From positions 1-64,000 of the forward strand of contig JAUNJZ010000003.1 of NCBI GenBank assembly GCA_030533085.1: a stretch of DNA of 64,000 nt. The letters run 5' to 3'. Position 1 is the first letter of the stretch. Each line of letters opens with the position of its first letter. This stretch comes from Synergistaceae bacterium (GTDB lineage: Bacteria > Synergistota > Synergistia > Synergistales > Synergistaceae). Of the stretch, positions 17,886 to 26,798 are shown one piece after another. A model generated the notes under the pieces. The model had not been told where the DNA came from. It was given only the letters and a program-made list of their open reading frames with translations, and made no database searches. The position numbers and the translations under genes are program-made.

Positions 17886-18878
17886 TTATAAGTTTATTTC
17901 CGTGCCGGCTCCCGCCTCTTTAGCCCTCTTTACAAGCTCCGCCGCCGCCACGACGTCCAGCGCGGCGAAGCCGACCGTCTTCATCACGGTGATATCGTCG
18001 CGAGAGGCGCGCCCTGCCGCCTCTCCGAGAAGCAGTTCCCCCAGCTCCCCGTCTATCCTGTCGGGCGAGAAGAGGCCGCGCTTCATCGGCATGATGAAAT
18101 CCCCAGCCTCCGCCAGCACCGCTTCGCGGTTATCGACGAAAATACGCGCCGCGCGCGCGAGCAGCCCCTCCGGGATCTCGCACATCTCCGGCGTGTAAGA
18201 GCCGACGCCGGTCACGTGGCAGCCCGCCTTTATATCCTCGGCGTCAAAGACGGCTTTGCGCGACGTGGTGACGGTGGTTATCAGGTCAGCGCCGGAAACG
18301 GCCTCCTTCGGCGTCGCGGCGGCTTTCAGCCTCGTTCCGAATCTGTCTGCCAGCGGCTGATATTTTTCCGCGAAGGCGGCGGCGCGCCCCTCCAGCGCGT
18401 CATATACGCGCAGCTCCTTCAGCTCGCGCACCGTCATCAGCGCCTCGAGCTGCGACGGCGCCTGCCCGCCCGTTCCGAAAAGAGCGCCGACGCTGCTGTC
18501 CGGATTTGACAGAAGCTCCGCCGCCGCTCCGCTGATTGCCGCGGTGCGCAGCTGCGTGAGCGTAGTGCCGTCGATTATCGCGGAGACGACCCCGGTATCG
18601 CCGTCAACGACGGCCATCGTCGCCGGTATCACAGGCAGTCCCTTCTGAGCGTTGCCGGTGAAGCAGGAAACTATCTTCACGCCGCCCATGTTCAGCTCCC
18701 CGCCCACATAGGCCGGCATGAACATCAGCTGTCCGTCCCTTTTATCGTTGTCGATATTTATGCGCAGCGGCATCTTCGTCTTGCCTTTCGTGTGAAGCAT
18801 GAAAGCCTTTTTATCCGCCTCTATCGCGTCCCTGATCGAAAAAACCTTTAATATGTCATCTCTTCCGAGTATAAGCAC
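17886..18878 (-). CDS. Ornithine cyclodeaminase/mu-crystallin family protein
   Basis: A 330-aa NAD(P)-binding protein of the ornithine cyclodeaminase/alanine dehydrogenase (mu-crystallin) family. Visible features are the substrate segment KMPLRINI, the TLTQLRTAAISGAAAELL motif, the dinucleotide-binding segment GALFGTGGQAPSQLEAL and GCHVTGVGSYTPEMCEI. The glycine-rich loop reads GTGGQA, as in the family. Members act on ornithine, alanine, lysine or imino acids, so the substrate is unclear. Start is GTG with GGGAGG eight bases upstream. The YheO-like regulator gene lies immediately downstream on the same strand. Confidence 0.85.
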   Translation of the reverse strand: MLILGRDDILKVFSIRDAIEADKKAFMLHTKGKTKMPLRINIDNDKRDGQLMFMPAYVGGELNMGGVKIVSCFTGNAQKGLPVIPATMAVVDGDTGVVSAIIDGTTLTQLRTAAISGAAAELLSNPDSSVGALFGTGGQAPSQLEALMTVRELKELRVYDALEGRAAAFAEKYQPLADRFGTRLKAAATPKEAVSGADLITTVTTSRKAVFDAEDIKAGCHVTGVGSYTPEMCEIPEGLLARAARIFVDNREAVLAEAGDFIMPMKRGLFSPDRIDGELGELLLGEAAGRASRDDITVMKTVGFAALDVVAAAELVKRAKEAGAGTEINL

Positions 18879-18973
18879 AGCGCGCGCCTCCCTGTAATTT
18901 GTATTTCGCAGCAGTTAAAGGATAGGGCTTTTATACATATTTGTCAATAACACAATTTTTTGTAAATAGAAAG

Positions 18974-19011
18974 CAAAAAAGAAGTCCGGCGCGTCAGCTG
19001 CTCCGCCGGAC
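18974..19011 (-). terminator. Terminator after the second gltS gene
   Basis: GTCCGGCG pairs with CGCCGGAC around a 12-base loop; on the minus strand TTCTTTTTTG follows. It lies 10 bases after the stop codon. Confidence 0.85.
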
Positions 19012-19020
19012 TATGTTCTG

Positions 19021-20238
19021 TTACGCGAAGATGTGGATCAGCATGTTTATGACGAAGACGTTTACTATGTCGATGAAGAAAGCCCCCACCGCCGCGACCG
19101 CGAAGAAGGCGTCCGGCGCCATGCCGTATTTCGCGCAGACGGCCTCCATATTGGCGATTGCGTTGGGGGTAGCGCCGAGTCCGAAGCCGGCGTGCCCCGC
19201 CGTAATGACCGCGGCCTGATAGTCGCCGCCGGTGAAGCGGAATGTCACGTAGAGCGCGAATGGAATCATCATCGCGGTCTGCGCGGCGAGAATGCAGAGA
19301 AGCGGCGCGGCAAGGCCGCTAAGCTCCGATAGATCCACGGACATCAGCGAGAGGGCGAGGAAGAAGGAGAGGCACGCGCCGCTGATATGCCTCACGATGC
19401 GCGGATGGACGCGCAGCAGCGGCGCGGCCTCTCCGGCGTTGCGGATTATCATTCCGGCGACGAGAGCCAGCGCGTAAGCCGGCAGCAGCACGCCGCGCGC
19501 CCCCAGCCAGCCGCTGAGCCACATGCCTATGCTGACGGCGAAGCTTATCTGGAATATCGTCATCAGAATGGAATGCGTGCTTATCTCCCCGCCGCTGTCG
19601 CCGAAGCTGAAAACGTCCGGTATCAGCTCTTTGCGGTAGCTCTCCCCGCCGTTTTTCTCCTTTGCCAGCGAATTTTTCCTGATAAGCCTCTCCGCGAGAG
19701 GGCCGCCGAGCAGGGAACCGGCGATTATACCGAAGGTCGCGCAGGCGACGGCCGCCGCGCGCGCGCCGTGAATCCCCATCAGCCCTTCCATTTCAGTCGC
19801 GAATACAAGCCCCGTGCCGTGTCCGCCGCTCATCGTCGCGGAACCGGCGAGGATGGAGAGCAGCGGATGAATCCCGGCAAAGCCGCCTATCGCCACAGCG
19901 ACGGCGTTTTGCAGCACCAGCAGCCAGCAGGCGGCCAGCAGCAGCCCCATAGCGGCGGAGCCGCCCCTTTTCAGCAGTGAAAAGCTCGCGCCAAGCCCAA
20001 TTGTGGTGAAAAAGGCTATCATAAAAGGCTCCATCAGCGTGAAGTCAAACTTAAAGCCGACCTTCGGCGAGAGCAGCAGGCGCAGCAGCGCGAAGAGAAG
20101 CCCTCCCGCGACCGCCGGCGGAATATTGTAGCGCCCCAGGAAGCTCACTCGCCGGCAAAGCGTAACGCCGAGCCAGTAGAGTATCGAGGCGAAGGCCATA
20201 GTCTGAATAAAATCCATCTTTACCAGTATATCGGGCAT
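19021..20238 (-). CDS. gltS: GltS-type sodium/glutamate symporter (copy 2)
   Basis: A 405-aa inner-membrane carrier of the ESS/GltS family. The hallmark repeat motifs are present: LAGSATMSGGHGTG in the first half and ITAGHAGFGLGATPNAIANM in the second. About ten hydrophobic segments are seen. It follows a paralogue (20254-21459) after 15 bases, with RBS GAGGGGAG. The pair, together with the ROK gene and dppA, forms one operon. GltS imports glutamate with sodium; which of the two copies does so, and whether one takes a different amino acid, cannot be read from sequence. Confidence 0.88.
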   Translation of the reverse strand: MPDILVKMDFIQTMAFASILYWLGVTLCRRVSFLGRYNIPPAVAGGLLFALLRLLLSPKVGFKFDFTLMEPFMIAFFTTIGLGASFSLLKRGGSAAMGLLLAACWLLVLQNAVAVAIGGFAGIHPLLSILAGSATMSGGHGTGLVFATEMEGLMGIHGARAAAVACATFGIIAGSLLGGPLAERLIRKNSLAKEKNGGESYRKELIPDVFSFGDSGGEISTHSILMTIFQISFAVSIGMWLSGWLGARGVLLPAYALALVAGMIIRNAGEAAPLLRVHPRIVRHISGACLSFFLALSLMSVDLSELSGLAAPLLCILAAQTAMMIPFALYVTFRFTGGDYQAAVITAGHAGFGLGATPNAIANMEAVCAKYGMAPDAFFAVAAVGAFFIDIVNVFVINMLIHIFA

Positions 20239-20253
20239 CTTTTATCGCTCCCC

Positions 20254-21459
20254 TCAGAGAAAGGCCACAAAGCTCTGAATTATAATCGCGTTCACGATAT
20301 CTATAAAGAAAGCGCCTACGATAGAGACGACGAAGAAGGCGCGCGGCGCGGGGCCGTAATTGCCCGTTATCGCGTCCATGTTGGCTATCGCGTTTGGCGT
20401 CGCCCCCAGTCCGAAGCCGCAGTGACCGCCCGCTATCACGGCGGCGGTGTAGTCGCGGCGCATGATATTGAATGTGACGAAGTAGGCGTAGAAGCCCATC
20501 AGCAGCGTTTCTCCAAGCAGAATGACCGCCATCGGCCCGGCCAGGTCGGCGAGCTGCCAGAGCTTGAGCGACATCAGGGACAGCGAGAGGAAGAGCGAGA
20601 GGGCGACCGAGCCGATAGTATCAGCGAGCCGCAGATGCACCCTGTAAAGCCCCGTCATGTCGCTGAGGTTGCGTATAAATATCCCCACAAAGAGGGCGCA
20701 CAGATATGTCGGAAGCTGTACCCCGACTGCTACGAGCGCCTTGTAGATGATATCCCCCGCGCTCATCGCTATGGTTATCTGCATCAGCGTCGTCATCAGC
20801 ACGGAGGCGGACACAGGGCCGTCAGAGGCTGGGTCTGGGCTTTCCTCCACCGTTTCGTAGCTCAGCCCGCCGCCGCCAAGCTGCGACTTCGCGAGATGGT
20901 TGCGCTCTATGAGCCGCCGCGCGATGGGGCCGCCCAGTATCGAGCCCATCACCAGCCCGAAGGTTGCAGCCGCCATAGCCAGCTCCATGCCGCCGGAGAG
21001 GCCGTACTGCTTTTCAAAAAGATTCGCGTAGACAGCGCCGGTGCCGTGACCGCCGGACATCGTTATAGAACCGGCGAGCATTCCCAGCAGCGGATGTATG
21101 CCTGTCACATACGAAAGCCCCACGGCGACTACGTCCTGCATCAGCACCAGCAGCGCCGCGACTATCAGAAATATAAAGACCTGCGGCCCTCCCTGCTTCA
21201 GCATTTTCAGGCTCGCCGCCAGCCCTATGCTTGTGAAAAAGGTTATCATCAGCGGATCCTTGACCATCATGTCAAAGTTAAAGGAGAAGCTGTCTTTCAG
21301 CGCCCAGCTCGCGAGGGCGAATATGACTCCGCCTATGACGGGGGCGGGAATATTGTACTTTCCGAGCGTACCTACGCGCCTGCGGAGAAACATCCCCAGC
21401 CATAGAATGGCAGTGGAGACGGCTATAGTCTCCACAAGATTGAAGTTGAGTTCCGTCAT
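20254..21459 (-). CDS. gltS: GltS-type sodium/glutamate symporter (copy 1)
   Basis: A 401-aa paralogue of the next gene, with the same order of motifs: LAGSITMSGGHGTG and IAGGHCGFGLGATPNAIANMDAI. The N-terminal segments (LWLGMFLRRRVGTLGKYNIPAPVIGG) align with the second copy (YWLGVTLCRRVSFLGRYNIPPAVAGG), showing a tandem duplication that has since diverged strongly. Its ATG overlaps the stop of the ROK gene by four bases (ATGA), so translation is coupled. Likely role: sodium-driven uptake of glutamate or a related amino acid, fitting an organism that lives on peptides. Confidence 0.88.
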   Translation of the reverse strand: MTELNFNLVETIAVSTAILWLGMFLRRRVGTLGKYNIPAPVIGGVIFALASWALKDSFSFNFDMMVKDPLMITFFTSIGLAASLKMLKQGGPQVFIFLIVAALLVLMQDVVAVGLSYVTGIHPLLGMLAGSITMSGGHGTGAVYANLFEKQYGLSGGMELAMAAATFGLVMGSILGGPIARRLIERNHLAKSQLGGGGLSYETVEESPDPASDGPVSASVLMTTLMQITIAMSAGDIIYKALVAVGVQLPTYLCALFVGIFIRNLSDMTGLYRVHLRLADTIGSVALSLFLSLSLMSLKLWQLADLAGPMAVILLGETLLMGFYAYFVTFNIMRRDYTAAVIAGGHCGFGLGATPNAIANMDAITGNYGPAPRAFFVVSIVGAFFIDIVNAIIIQSFVAFL

Positions 21460-22382
21460 CTCTTATCCTCTCCTGCCGGCAGCGACGCCGCGCCTATCAC
21501 GGCGGCCTCCCCGCCCAGTTTTGATACTCTGAGCTCAAAGCTATCCCGAAATGGTGCGGAAAGATATTTTTCGGCGCGGGCCGAAAGCTCCGCCGCCAGC
21601 CCCTCCGCGCGCGCCATGCCGCCGCTTATGATAACGGCTTCCGGGTCGAGCGTCGCGCATACCGAGGCTATACCGCGCGCCAGAGCCTCCAGCGCCGGTT
21701 CTATTATCTCCGCCGCCCTGCTCTCGCCGCGCGCCCTCCATAATTTTTTGAAATCGCCGGGCAGTCCGGCCTCTTTCGCGCGCCCTTCCAGCCAATCCGC
21801 CGAGGCGGCTCTTTCAAGATGGCCGACGCCGCCGCAGCCGCAAAGGGAATCCCCCTCGCATACGGCGATATGGCCGCACTCCGCCGCCATACCGTGAGCG
21901 CCGCGCAGCAGCCTGCCATCAGCGACTATCCCCGCGCCGACGCCTGTGCCGAGGGTAAGGACGACGTAATCGGACAGCCCGGCCGCCTCCCCCGCCAGCC
22001 CTTCGCCAAGGGCGGCGCAGTTCGCGTCATTCTCTATGGACACCGGCGCGTGAAGCCCCTTCTCCGCCAGCCGCTCCGCTATCATCATTCCCAGCGGAAG
22101 GCCGTCGCAGCCGTGAAAGTTCGTCAGCCGCCGCACGCGAAGGCGCTCCTTGTCTATAAAGCCCGGCAGCCCCACGCCGACGCGGCAGCTGTCGCAGCCG
22201 CGCGCCAGCCTCAGCGTGATATCCGAGACGGCGGAAAGGAGCGAAGAAAGCCCCCTATCCGCCGGAGTATCTATAGTAATCGCAGAACAAAGGCGCGGAG
22301 GAGAAGAGGAAAAATCGACCGCGGCGGCCGATATCGTGTGCCCCCCTGCGTCGACGCCGATATATCTCATGCCTCCTGTCAA
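21456..22382 (-). CDS. ROK-family sugar kinase/regulator-like protein
   Basis: A ROK protein of about 308 aa. It has the ATP-binding opening YIGVDAGGHTISAAAVD, the substrate segment IENDANCAALGE, GTGVGAGIV, and the ROK zinc motif: GHIAV...CGCGGVGHLE, with the His and three Cys in place. No N-terminal HTH, so it is a kinase (N-acetylmannosamine, glucose or similar) rather than a repressor. TTG at 22382 overlaps the dppA stop codon (TTGA) and has GGGGGAGG five bases before it; ATG at 22370 is the alternative but its AGGAGG is only one base away. Confidence 0.82.
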   Translation of the reverse strand: MTGGMRYIGVDAGGHTISAAAVDFSSSPPRLCSAITIDTPADRGLSSLLSAVSDITLRLARGCDSCRVGVGLPGFIDKERLRVRRLTNFHGCDGLPLGMMIAERLAEKGLHAPVSIENDANCAALGEGLAGEAAGLSDYVVLTLGTGVGAGIVADGRLLRGAHGMAAECGHIAVCEGDSLCGCGGVGHLERAASADWLEGRAKEAGLPGDFKKLWRARGESRAAEIIEPALEALARGIASVCATLDPEAVIISGGMARAEGLAAELSARAEKYLSAPFRDSFELRVSKLGGEAAVIGAASLPAGEDKR

Positions 22383-23215
22383 TAATCCTCCCCCACAGCC
22401 GACGCGCATTCGATCACGGAATAAAGAAGGCGGCGCAGCTCAAGCGCCTCCTGCGTCTCAAAGCGCAGCGTCCGCGCCGCGACGCGCGACGCGCCGGGAA
22501 CGAGAGAAGCCGCGTCGGTTTGCAGCGTGTTCATCAGCGTCGCCTCGAGCGTATACGGCCCTTCCGGCGCGAAGGGGGCGAACTCTCCCCTTTTCAGCCG
22601 GGCGACAGCCTCCTTCACCGACGCGCTTATAAGAGCTGAGCTTTTATCCGGCGGCAGACAGAGGGCGGCCGAGCGGCCAAGCCCCTCCTTCACAGAGCAG
22701 ACGACCAGCCTGTCGCCAAGCAGGCTCGCCGCCTCGTAGCATAGAGCCTCGTCGCCGCAGGCCATGATGACAGGCACGCCGAGAGCGCCGCAGAGCAGCG
22801 CGTTTATACCGGCCTCCCCCATCTTTTGTCCGTTGACCGTCAGTCCGTATATCGTGCGCGAGTCAAAGCTGTGATCCAGCACCGCCTTTTCCGTACCGGC
22901 CATCGCGTGATAGCCGAGGAATATCGCGGCGTCGCATTCTCCCGCCCCCTCGACCATGCCGAGCAGCTTCGGCGTTCCGCTTATCAGCCGCACGTCGCCG
23001 TCAAGCTGCGCGATATCGATATTTGTCATAGAGCTGTGGGAATCGTTGACGACGACGCTATCCGCCCCCGCCTCAAATGCCCCCTTCACGGCGGCGCGGA
23101 GGTCGGAGGCCTGCATCGCGCGCCCGAAAGCGTACTGCGGCTTCGCGCGGTCTGTCTGCGCGGCGCTGACCACTCCGGTCGAGCCTTCCATATCGGAGCT
23201 TATGTATATCTTCAT
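22379..23215 (-). CDS. dppA: M55-family D-aminopeptidase
   Basis: DppA-type zinc aminopeptidases release D-amino acids from D-Ala-containing peptides; relatives help recycle cell-wall peptides. The 278-aa protein keeps the metal-binding pattern: SSDMEG at residues 7-12 (Asp and Glu ligands), VNDSHSSM, LGYHAM and GEAGINALL. Family length is about 275. It is first in the dppA-ROK-gltS-gltS operon, a grouping that suggests import and use of glutamate/peptides and amino sugars from cell-wall material. No good promoter was seen in the 51 bases after ychF. Confidence 0.9.
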   Translation of the reverse strand: MKIYISSDMEGSTGVVSAAQTDRAKPQYAFGRAMQASDLRAAVKGAFEAGADSVVVNDSHSSMTNIDIAQLDGDVRLISGTPKLLGMVEGAGECDAAIFLGYHAMAGTEKAVLDHSFDSRTIYGLTVNGQKMGEAGINALLCGALGVPVIMACGDEALCYEAASLLGDRLVVCSVKEGLGRSAALCLPPDKSSALISASVKEAVARLKRGEFAPFAPEGPYTLEATLMNTLQTDAASLVPGASRVAARTLRFETQEALELRRLLYSVIECASAVGEDY

Positions 23216-23266
23216 AATAGAGCACTTCCTTCTTTTTAGAGAAGCCGCCGTTTGAGCGGCCTTTTT

Positions 23267-24361
23267 TCAGACGTTAAAGCGTATCTCTATCATATCCCCG
23301 TCTTTTACCTGATATTCCTTTCCTTCAAGACGCAGCGCGCCTGCCTTGCGGCACTCGTCAAAGGAATGGCCGTACTTCATATAATCGTCGTAGGCCACGA
23401 CCTGCGCGCGGATAAAGCCGCGGGCGAGATCTGAATGTATCGTTCCCGCCGCGTCTACTGCCGTCTCGCCTTTATGCAGCGTCCAGGCGCGCACCTCGTC
23501 CGGCCCGGAGGTGAAAAAGCTGATAAGCCCCAACACGCGGTAAGCCTCTTCGATAAGACGCTCGCGCCCCGGTTCGCTGATATTCAGCCCGTCGGTAAAT
23601 TCCGCCGCCTCCTCCGGCGACAGCTCCATAATATCCATTTCGAGACTGCCGTAGAGCGTGCAGAGCTTCGCGCCGCGCTCCTCCGCTCTTTTTTTCAGCT
23701 CTTCCCACTTCGGTATCTTCGTCTCCTCGTTCTGGCTCTCGTCCAGATTGAGCAGGATTATCTGAGGCTTCGAGGTGACGAAGGAGAAGCCGCGAAGCTG
23801 CCTCTGCTCCTCCGCCTTCAGCTCTATCGCGGAGAGCGGCCTTTCCTCCATCAGACAGTCGAAACACTTTTCCAGCAGAGCCTTTTCCTTTTCTTCGTCA
23901 GCGGTCAGCTTCTTCTTTCCGCGCAGCTTGCCGAGGCGGTTTTCTATCACGGCGAGGTCGCGGAATATCAGCTCGTTATCGACGATATCCCAGTCCCTGA
24001 CCGGATCGACGCTCCCCTCCGGATGCTCGACGGCCGGATTTTCAAAGCAGCGTATGACCTGGATCAGCGCGTCCGCGTCTGCGACGAATGCAAGAAAGGC
24101 GTTGCCAAGCCCCTCTCCCTTGCCCGCTCCGCGCGAAAGTCCGGCCAGATCGACAAACTCCACCTGCGCCGGCGTCTCTTTGCGCGGCGAATGGATCTCC
24201 ACAAGCGCGTCAAAGCGCTTATCCGGCACGGAAACGACGGCCTTGTTCGGGTCGGTCTTTCCTCCGGCGTAGGGCTTCACCTCTGCCCCCGCCCTCGTTA
24301 TCACGTTAAAGACTGTGGACTTTCCGCTCAGCGGCAGCCCCACTATTCCGCAATGCAGCAT
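23267..24361 (-). CDS. ychF: Redox/ribosome-associated ATPase YchF (OLA1 family)
   Basis: YchF is an Obg-like P-loop protein that prefers ATP and binds ribosomes and the proteasome-like machinery under stress. The 364-aa protein has the G1 loop GLPLSGKST at residues 8-16, the G3 DLAGLSRGA, a variant G4 region ILLNLDES, a central coiled coil (about 135-180, rich in Lys/Glu) and a C-terminal TGS domain (about 280-364). The length matches the family. It stands alone in its transcript unless dppA, 51 bases downstream, is read through. Confidence 0.95.
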   Translation of the reverse strand: MLHCGIVGLPLSGKSTVFNVITRAGAEVKPYAGGKTDPNKAVVSVPDKRFDALVEIHSPRKETPAQVEFVDLAGLSRGAGKGEGLGNAFLAFVADADALIQVIRCFENPAVEHPEGSVDPVRDWDIVDNELIFRDLAVIENRLGKLRGKKKLTADEEKEKALLEKCFDCLMEERPLSAIELKAEEQRQLRGFSFVTSKPQIILLNLDESQNEETKIPKWEELKKRAEERGAKLCTLYGSLEMDIMELSPEEAAEFTDGLNISEPGRERLIEEAYRVLGLISFFTSGPDEVRAWTLHKGETAVDAAGTIHSDLARGFIRAQVVAYDDYMKYGHSFDECRKAGALRLEGKEYQVKDGDMIEIRFNV

Positions 24362-24415
24362 AATATCAACTCCAATATTTTTACGCGCCCTCGGCGCTCT
24401 CTGAAAGGGCGGCGG

Positions 24416-25423
24416 TTAATTTCGCCGCAGCCCGTTTGAATCCAGCTTCTTTATAACTATCAGCCCATCCTCTATTTTTTCCGATATATCGTCAAGCCGC
24501 TCCCTCACATCGACCGGAATATTGCGCTTCGCCTCGCGCGTCCATGTCGAAATGCCGATGCACTCATCCTTCAGCCCCAGAGAAAAATCCTTGCCCGCGA
24601 ATGTGCCTCTTCTCTCCAGAAACTCCGTTACCACCATATATATCACATGGCCGCTTCTCTTGACGACGCTGGCGAGGACCTCGTCGGGATAATGCCGCTC
24701 CATCTCCGTATCCACGCCTATCGTCATGTAGCCTCCGCTCTTCGCCCCCTCTATAGCGCCGGCGCTCGCGGCCCCGGCGGCGCAGAATATTACGGAGACG
24801 TTCTCTTCGCTCATCCTTTTCGCGGCGGCGGCCGCCTTCTCCCCGTCCGAATAATCCCCCGTATATTCAGAAAGAATCCTCACGTCGGGGGAGACATACC
24901 AGACGCCGGCCTCAAAGCCATTCAGAAAGCTATCCGCCACAGCGCCGCGCTCGCCAAGAATTATCCCAACGGGGCGGCCCTTATCCGTCGTCAGGGCAGC
25001 CAGCGCGCCGGCGAGGAAGCCCCCTTCGTCTTCGCGGAAATCTATATTCGTAACGCCCTCCGGCCCGCCCGTTTCAAAGGCTACCCATGTGCGCCCCGGA
25101 AACTCCGCCGCGACCTGCGGCAGATATTCAAGATAGGCGGAGGAGGTTATTATAAGCAGCTCCGACCTCTTCGCCGCCTCCCTGAGCGTCGGCAGCCGTT
25201 TCCTCTCGTCCTCAAGAATATTGTAAGAAACAGTCTCGATTTTCCTTCCGAAGCGCTTCTGCGCGTTTTGCAGCCCCTTGAGGCAGATCGAATTAAAGCC
25301 GCTGCCCTCGGCGGTCGCCTCCGCCCCGTCGAGCAGCAGCGCCGCCCTTCGCGGCGCGGCCGCGGCGCTCCCCTCGAAGAATATAAAAACAAGCACTCCG
25401 ATACAAAATATAAGTTTTTTCAT
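24416..25423 (-). CDS. BMP/Med-family substrate-binding protein
   Basis: A 335-aa exported protein with a typical signal peptide (residues 1-22, ending SAAAA). The mature part is a type I periplasmic binding fold of the Bmp/Med/PnrA group: GSGFNSICLKGLQNAQ, AYLEYLPQVAAEFPGRTWVAFE, DFREDEGGFLAGALAALTT, GIILGERGAVADSFLNGFEAGV and IGVDTEME. Relatives bind purine nucleosides for an ABC importer. There is no lipobox cysteine, so it is probably periplasmic. No ABC transporter genes lie next to it; the permease must be elsewhere or it acts as a signal receptor. Confidence 0.82.
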   Translation of the reverse strand: MKKLIFCIGVLVFIFFEGSAAAAPRRAALLLDGAEATAEGSGFNSICLKGLQNAQKRFGRKIETVSYNILEDERKRLPTLREAAKRSELLIITSSAYLEYLPQVAAEFPGRTWVAFETGGPEGVTNIDFREDEGGFLAGALAALTTDKGRPVGIILGERGAVADSFLNGFEAGVWYVSPDVRILSEYTGDYSDGEKAAAAAKRMSEENVSVIFCAAGAASAGAIEGAKSGGYMTIGVDTEMERHYPDEVLASVVKRSGHVIYMVVTEFLERRGTFAGKDFSLGLKDECIGISTWTREAKRNIPVDVRERLDDISEKIEDGLIVIKKLDSNGLRRN

Positions 25424-25468
25424 TCCTCCGCCCCCTCTCTGATCGCAGCGTTTTGGCTTCCTTCTTCA

Positions 25469-25474
25469 ATTATA
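25469..25474 (-). promoter_or_regulatory. -10 box of the BMP-family gene
   Basis: TATAAT (25474-25469, minus strand) lies about 46 bases before the start codon at 25423. No clear -35 box was seen. Confidence 0.4.
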
Positions 25475-25524
25475 TAATATCCGCGCCCCTTACAGAGATA
25501 TTTGCACGTAATTTTTTCCTTTCG

Positions 25525-25897
25525 GTTAGTTGCCAAGGTAAACGCGGCCTGTTTTTCATCTTATAGGGATTGTTATTCCGTCCGACCTGTAAGTTTATTG
25601 GCTATTTGGGTTGAAATATCGGGCAGATGCCCAATCGCCCCAGGAGTTCCGCGTTCCCGAAGCCGTAAAGGAAAAAGGAAGCTAAAAAGGTCGTAAGAAG
25701 AGCGTCCGTTCAGCTTTCTTCTTGAATATGAGTTGATATGACTCATCATATGGATAGTTTACATTTACCAGGCTCTAAACGGGGGTCATCTTTGCCGAAC
25801 TTATCGCGGGCATGCTTCAAATGACAAAATGCAGGCTTTTTGCTGAAATAAACGCGACTTTGAGAAAATAATGCTCGCGGTTACTTTGGCAACTAAC
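25525..25897. mobile_element. Small element with terminal inverted repeats (MITE-like or IS remnant)
   Basis: The gap 25424-25958 holds no gene. Its middle is bounded by two imperfect inverted repeats: GTTAGTTGCCAAGGTAAACG at 25525-25544 and, on the other strand, GTTAGTTGCCAAAGTAACCG at 25897-25878. They match at 18 of 20 positions. The interior has no usable reading frame and is less GC-rich than its surroundings. I saw no clear target-site duplication. A decayed insertion sequence or a non-autonomous element both fit. Confidence 0.45.
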
Positions 25898-25958
25898 GAT
25901 TTGGCACTTGATACCGTCTGCTGCGCTATCTTTAAATCTGTGCTTTATGCAAAAATTT

Positions 25959-26738
25959 TTACCTTTTTAGCAGACCGATTATTTTATACGCCGCTATACC
26001 TACCCATTCCCTTATGCCAAGGCAGGAGACGTTCAAATCGACGCTGTTGGGCAGGAAAGAGGAGAGGCAGCGGATCACAGGGTCGGTCAGACGGCCGCTG
26101 GGGTAGGGGTATCTCTGTACGAATGGCATTTGCCTTTCCGCCTGGAGCATTGAGCGTGGGATGTGGAAGGCGTTTGTCACTATTATTACGTGGTTCAGCC
26201 CGCGCTGCTGTATGATCTTCGCGCTTTGGCTCATGTTTTCGGCGGTGGTTCGCGACCATTTTTCGATTACGCTTCGTCCGTCGTAGCCCATGGCTCTGGC
26301 GGCGTCGCGCAGAGCTTCGGCTTCGGAGCGGTCGTTTGCGCCGAAGACGTTGCCGCCGGAGAGTATCAGCAGGCTCTGTCCGGGGCGGCTTTTTGCCAGT
26401 TTTACGGCGGCGTAGAGGCGCTCCATGGCGTAGGGGGCAGGCTGTACGGAGGAGCCTTTGTCGTCGTAGGAGGAGCCTCCGGCAAGAACCAGGATCGCGG
26501 CATCGGTCTCTTCCGACGGAAGTTCCGCCTTGTACAGCGTCTCCAGCGGGCCTGTTATCAGCAGCGCGCCGGCCGACGTGCTCATGATGTACAGTATGGC
26601 GGCGAAGAGGCAGAGCGCGCCGGTCAGTATTTCGGAGTGTTTCTTTTTGCGTGCGTAGTACGCAAGCGCCAGCAGTATGATGACGAATAGTCCGGGGGGA
26701 ACTATCATTGAGCCTGCCAATTTGTAGAGTAGGAACAT
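25959..26738 (-). CDS. ElyC/YdcF-type DUF218 membrane protein
   Basis: A 259-aa protein with two N-terminal transmembrane segments (about residues 8-28 and 38-62) and a DUF218 domain: AAILVLAGGSSYD, LLILSGGNVFGANDRSEAEAL, EKWSRTTAENM and VIIVTNAFHIPRSM. ElyC/SanA-type proteins affect undecaprenyl-phosphate use and cell-wall integrity at low temperature. It is preceded by the Bro-N gene on the same strand, 60 bases upstream, and has a clear RBS (GGAGG). The exact substrate is unknown. Confidence 0.87.
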   Translation of the reverse strand: MFLLYKLAGSMIVPPGLFVIILLALAYYARKKKHSEILTGALCLFAAILYIMSTSAGALLITGPLETLYKAELPSEETDAAILVLAGGSSYDDKGSSVQPAPYAMERLYAAVKLAKSRPGQSLLILSGGNVFGANDRSEAEALRDAARAMGYDGRSVIEKWSRTTAENMSQSAKIIQQRGLNHVIIVTNAFHIPRSMLQAERQMPFVQRYPYPSGRLTDPVIRCLSSFLPNSVDLNVSCLGIREWVGIAAYKIIGLLKR

Positions 26739-26798
26739 TTTTCAGCCTCCTGTCGATGTCCGTATGGCGCGCAGCCGTTATTTGCGCAATGGACGACG

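Noticed and set aside
20422-21405. A 327-codon plus-strand open frame
   Set aside because: It is antisense to the first gltS gene and shows no motif.
23435-24439. A 334-codon plus-strand open frame
   Set aside because: It mirrors ychF and has no recognisable domain.
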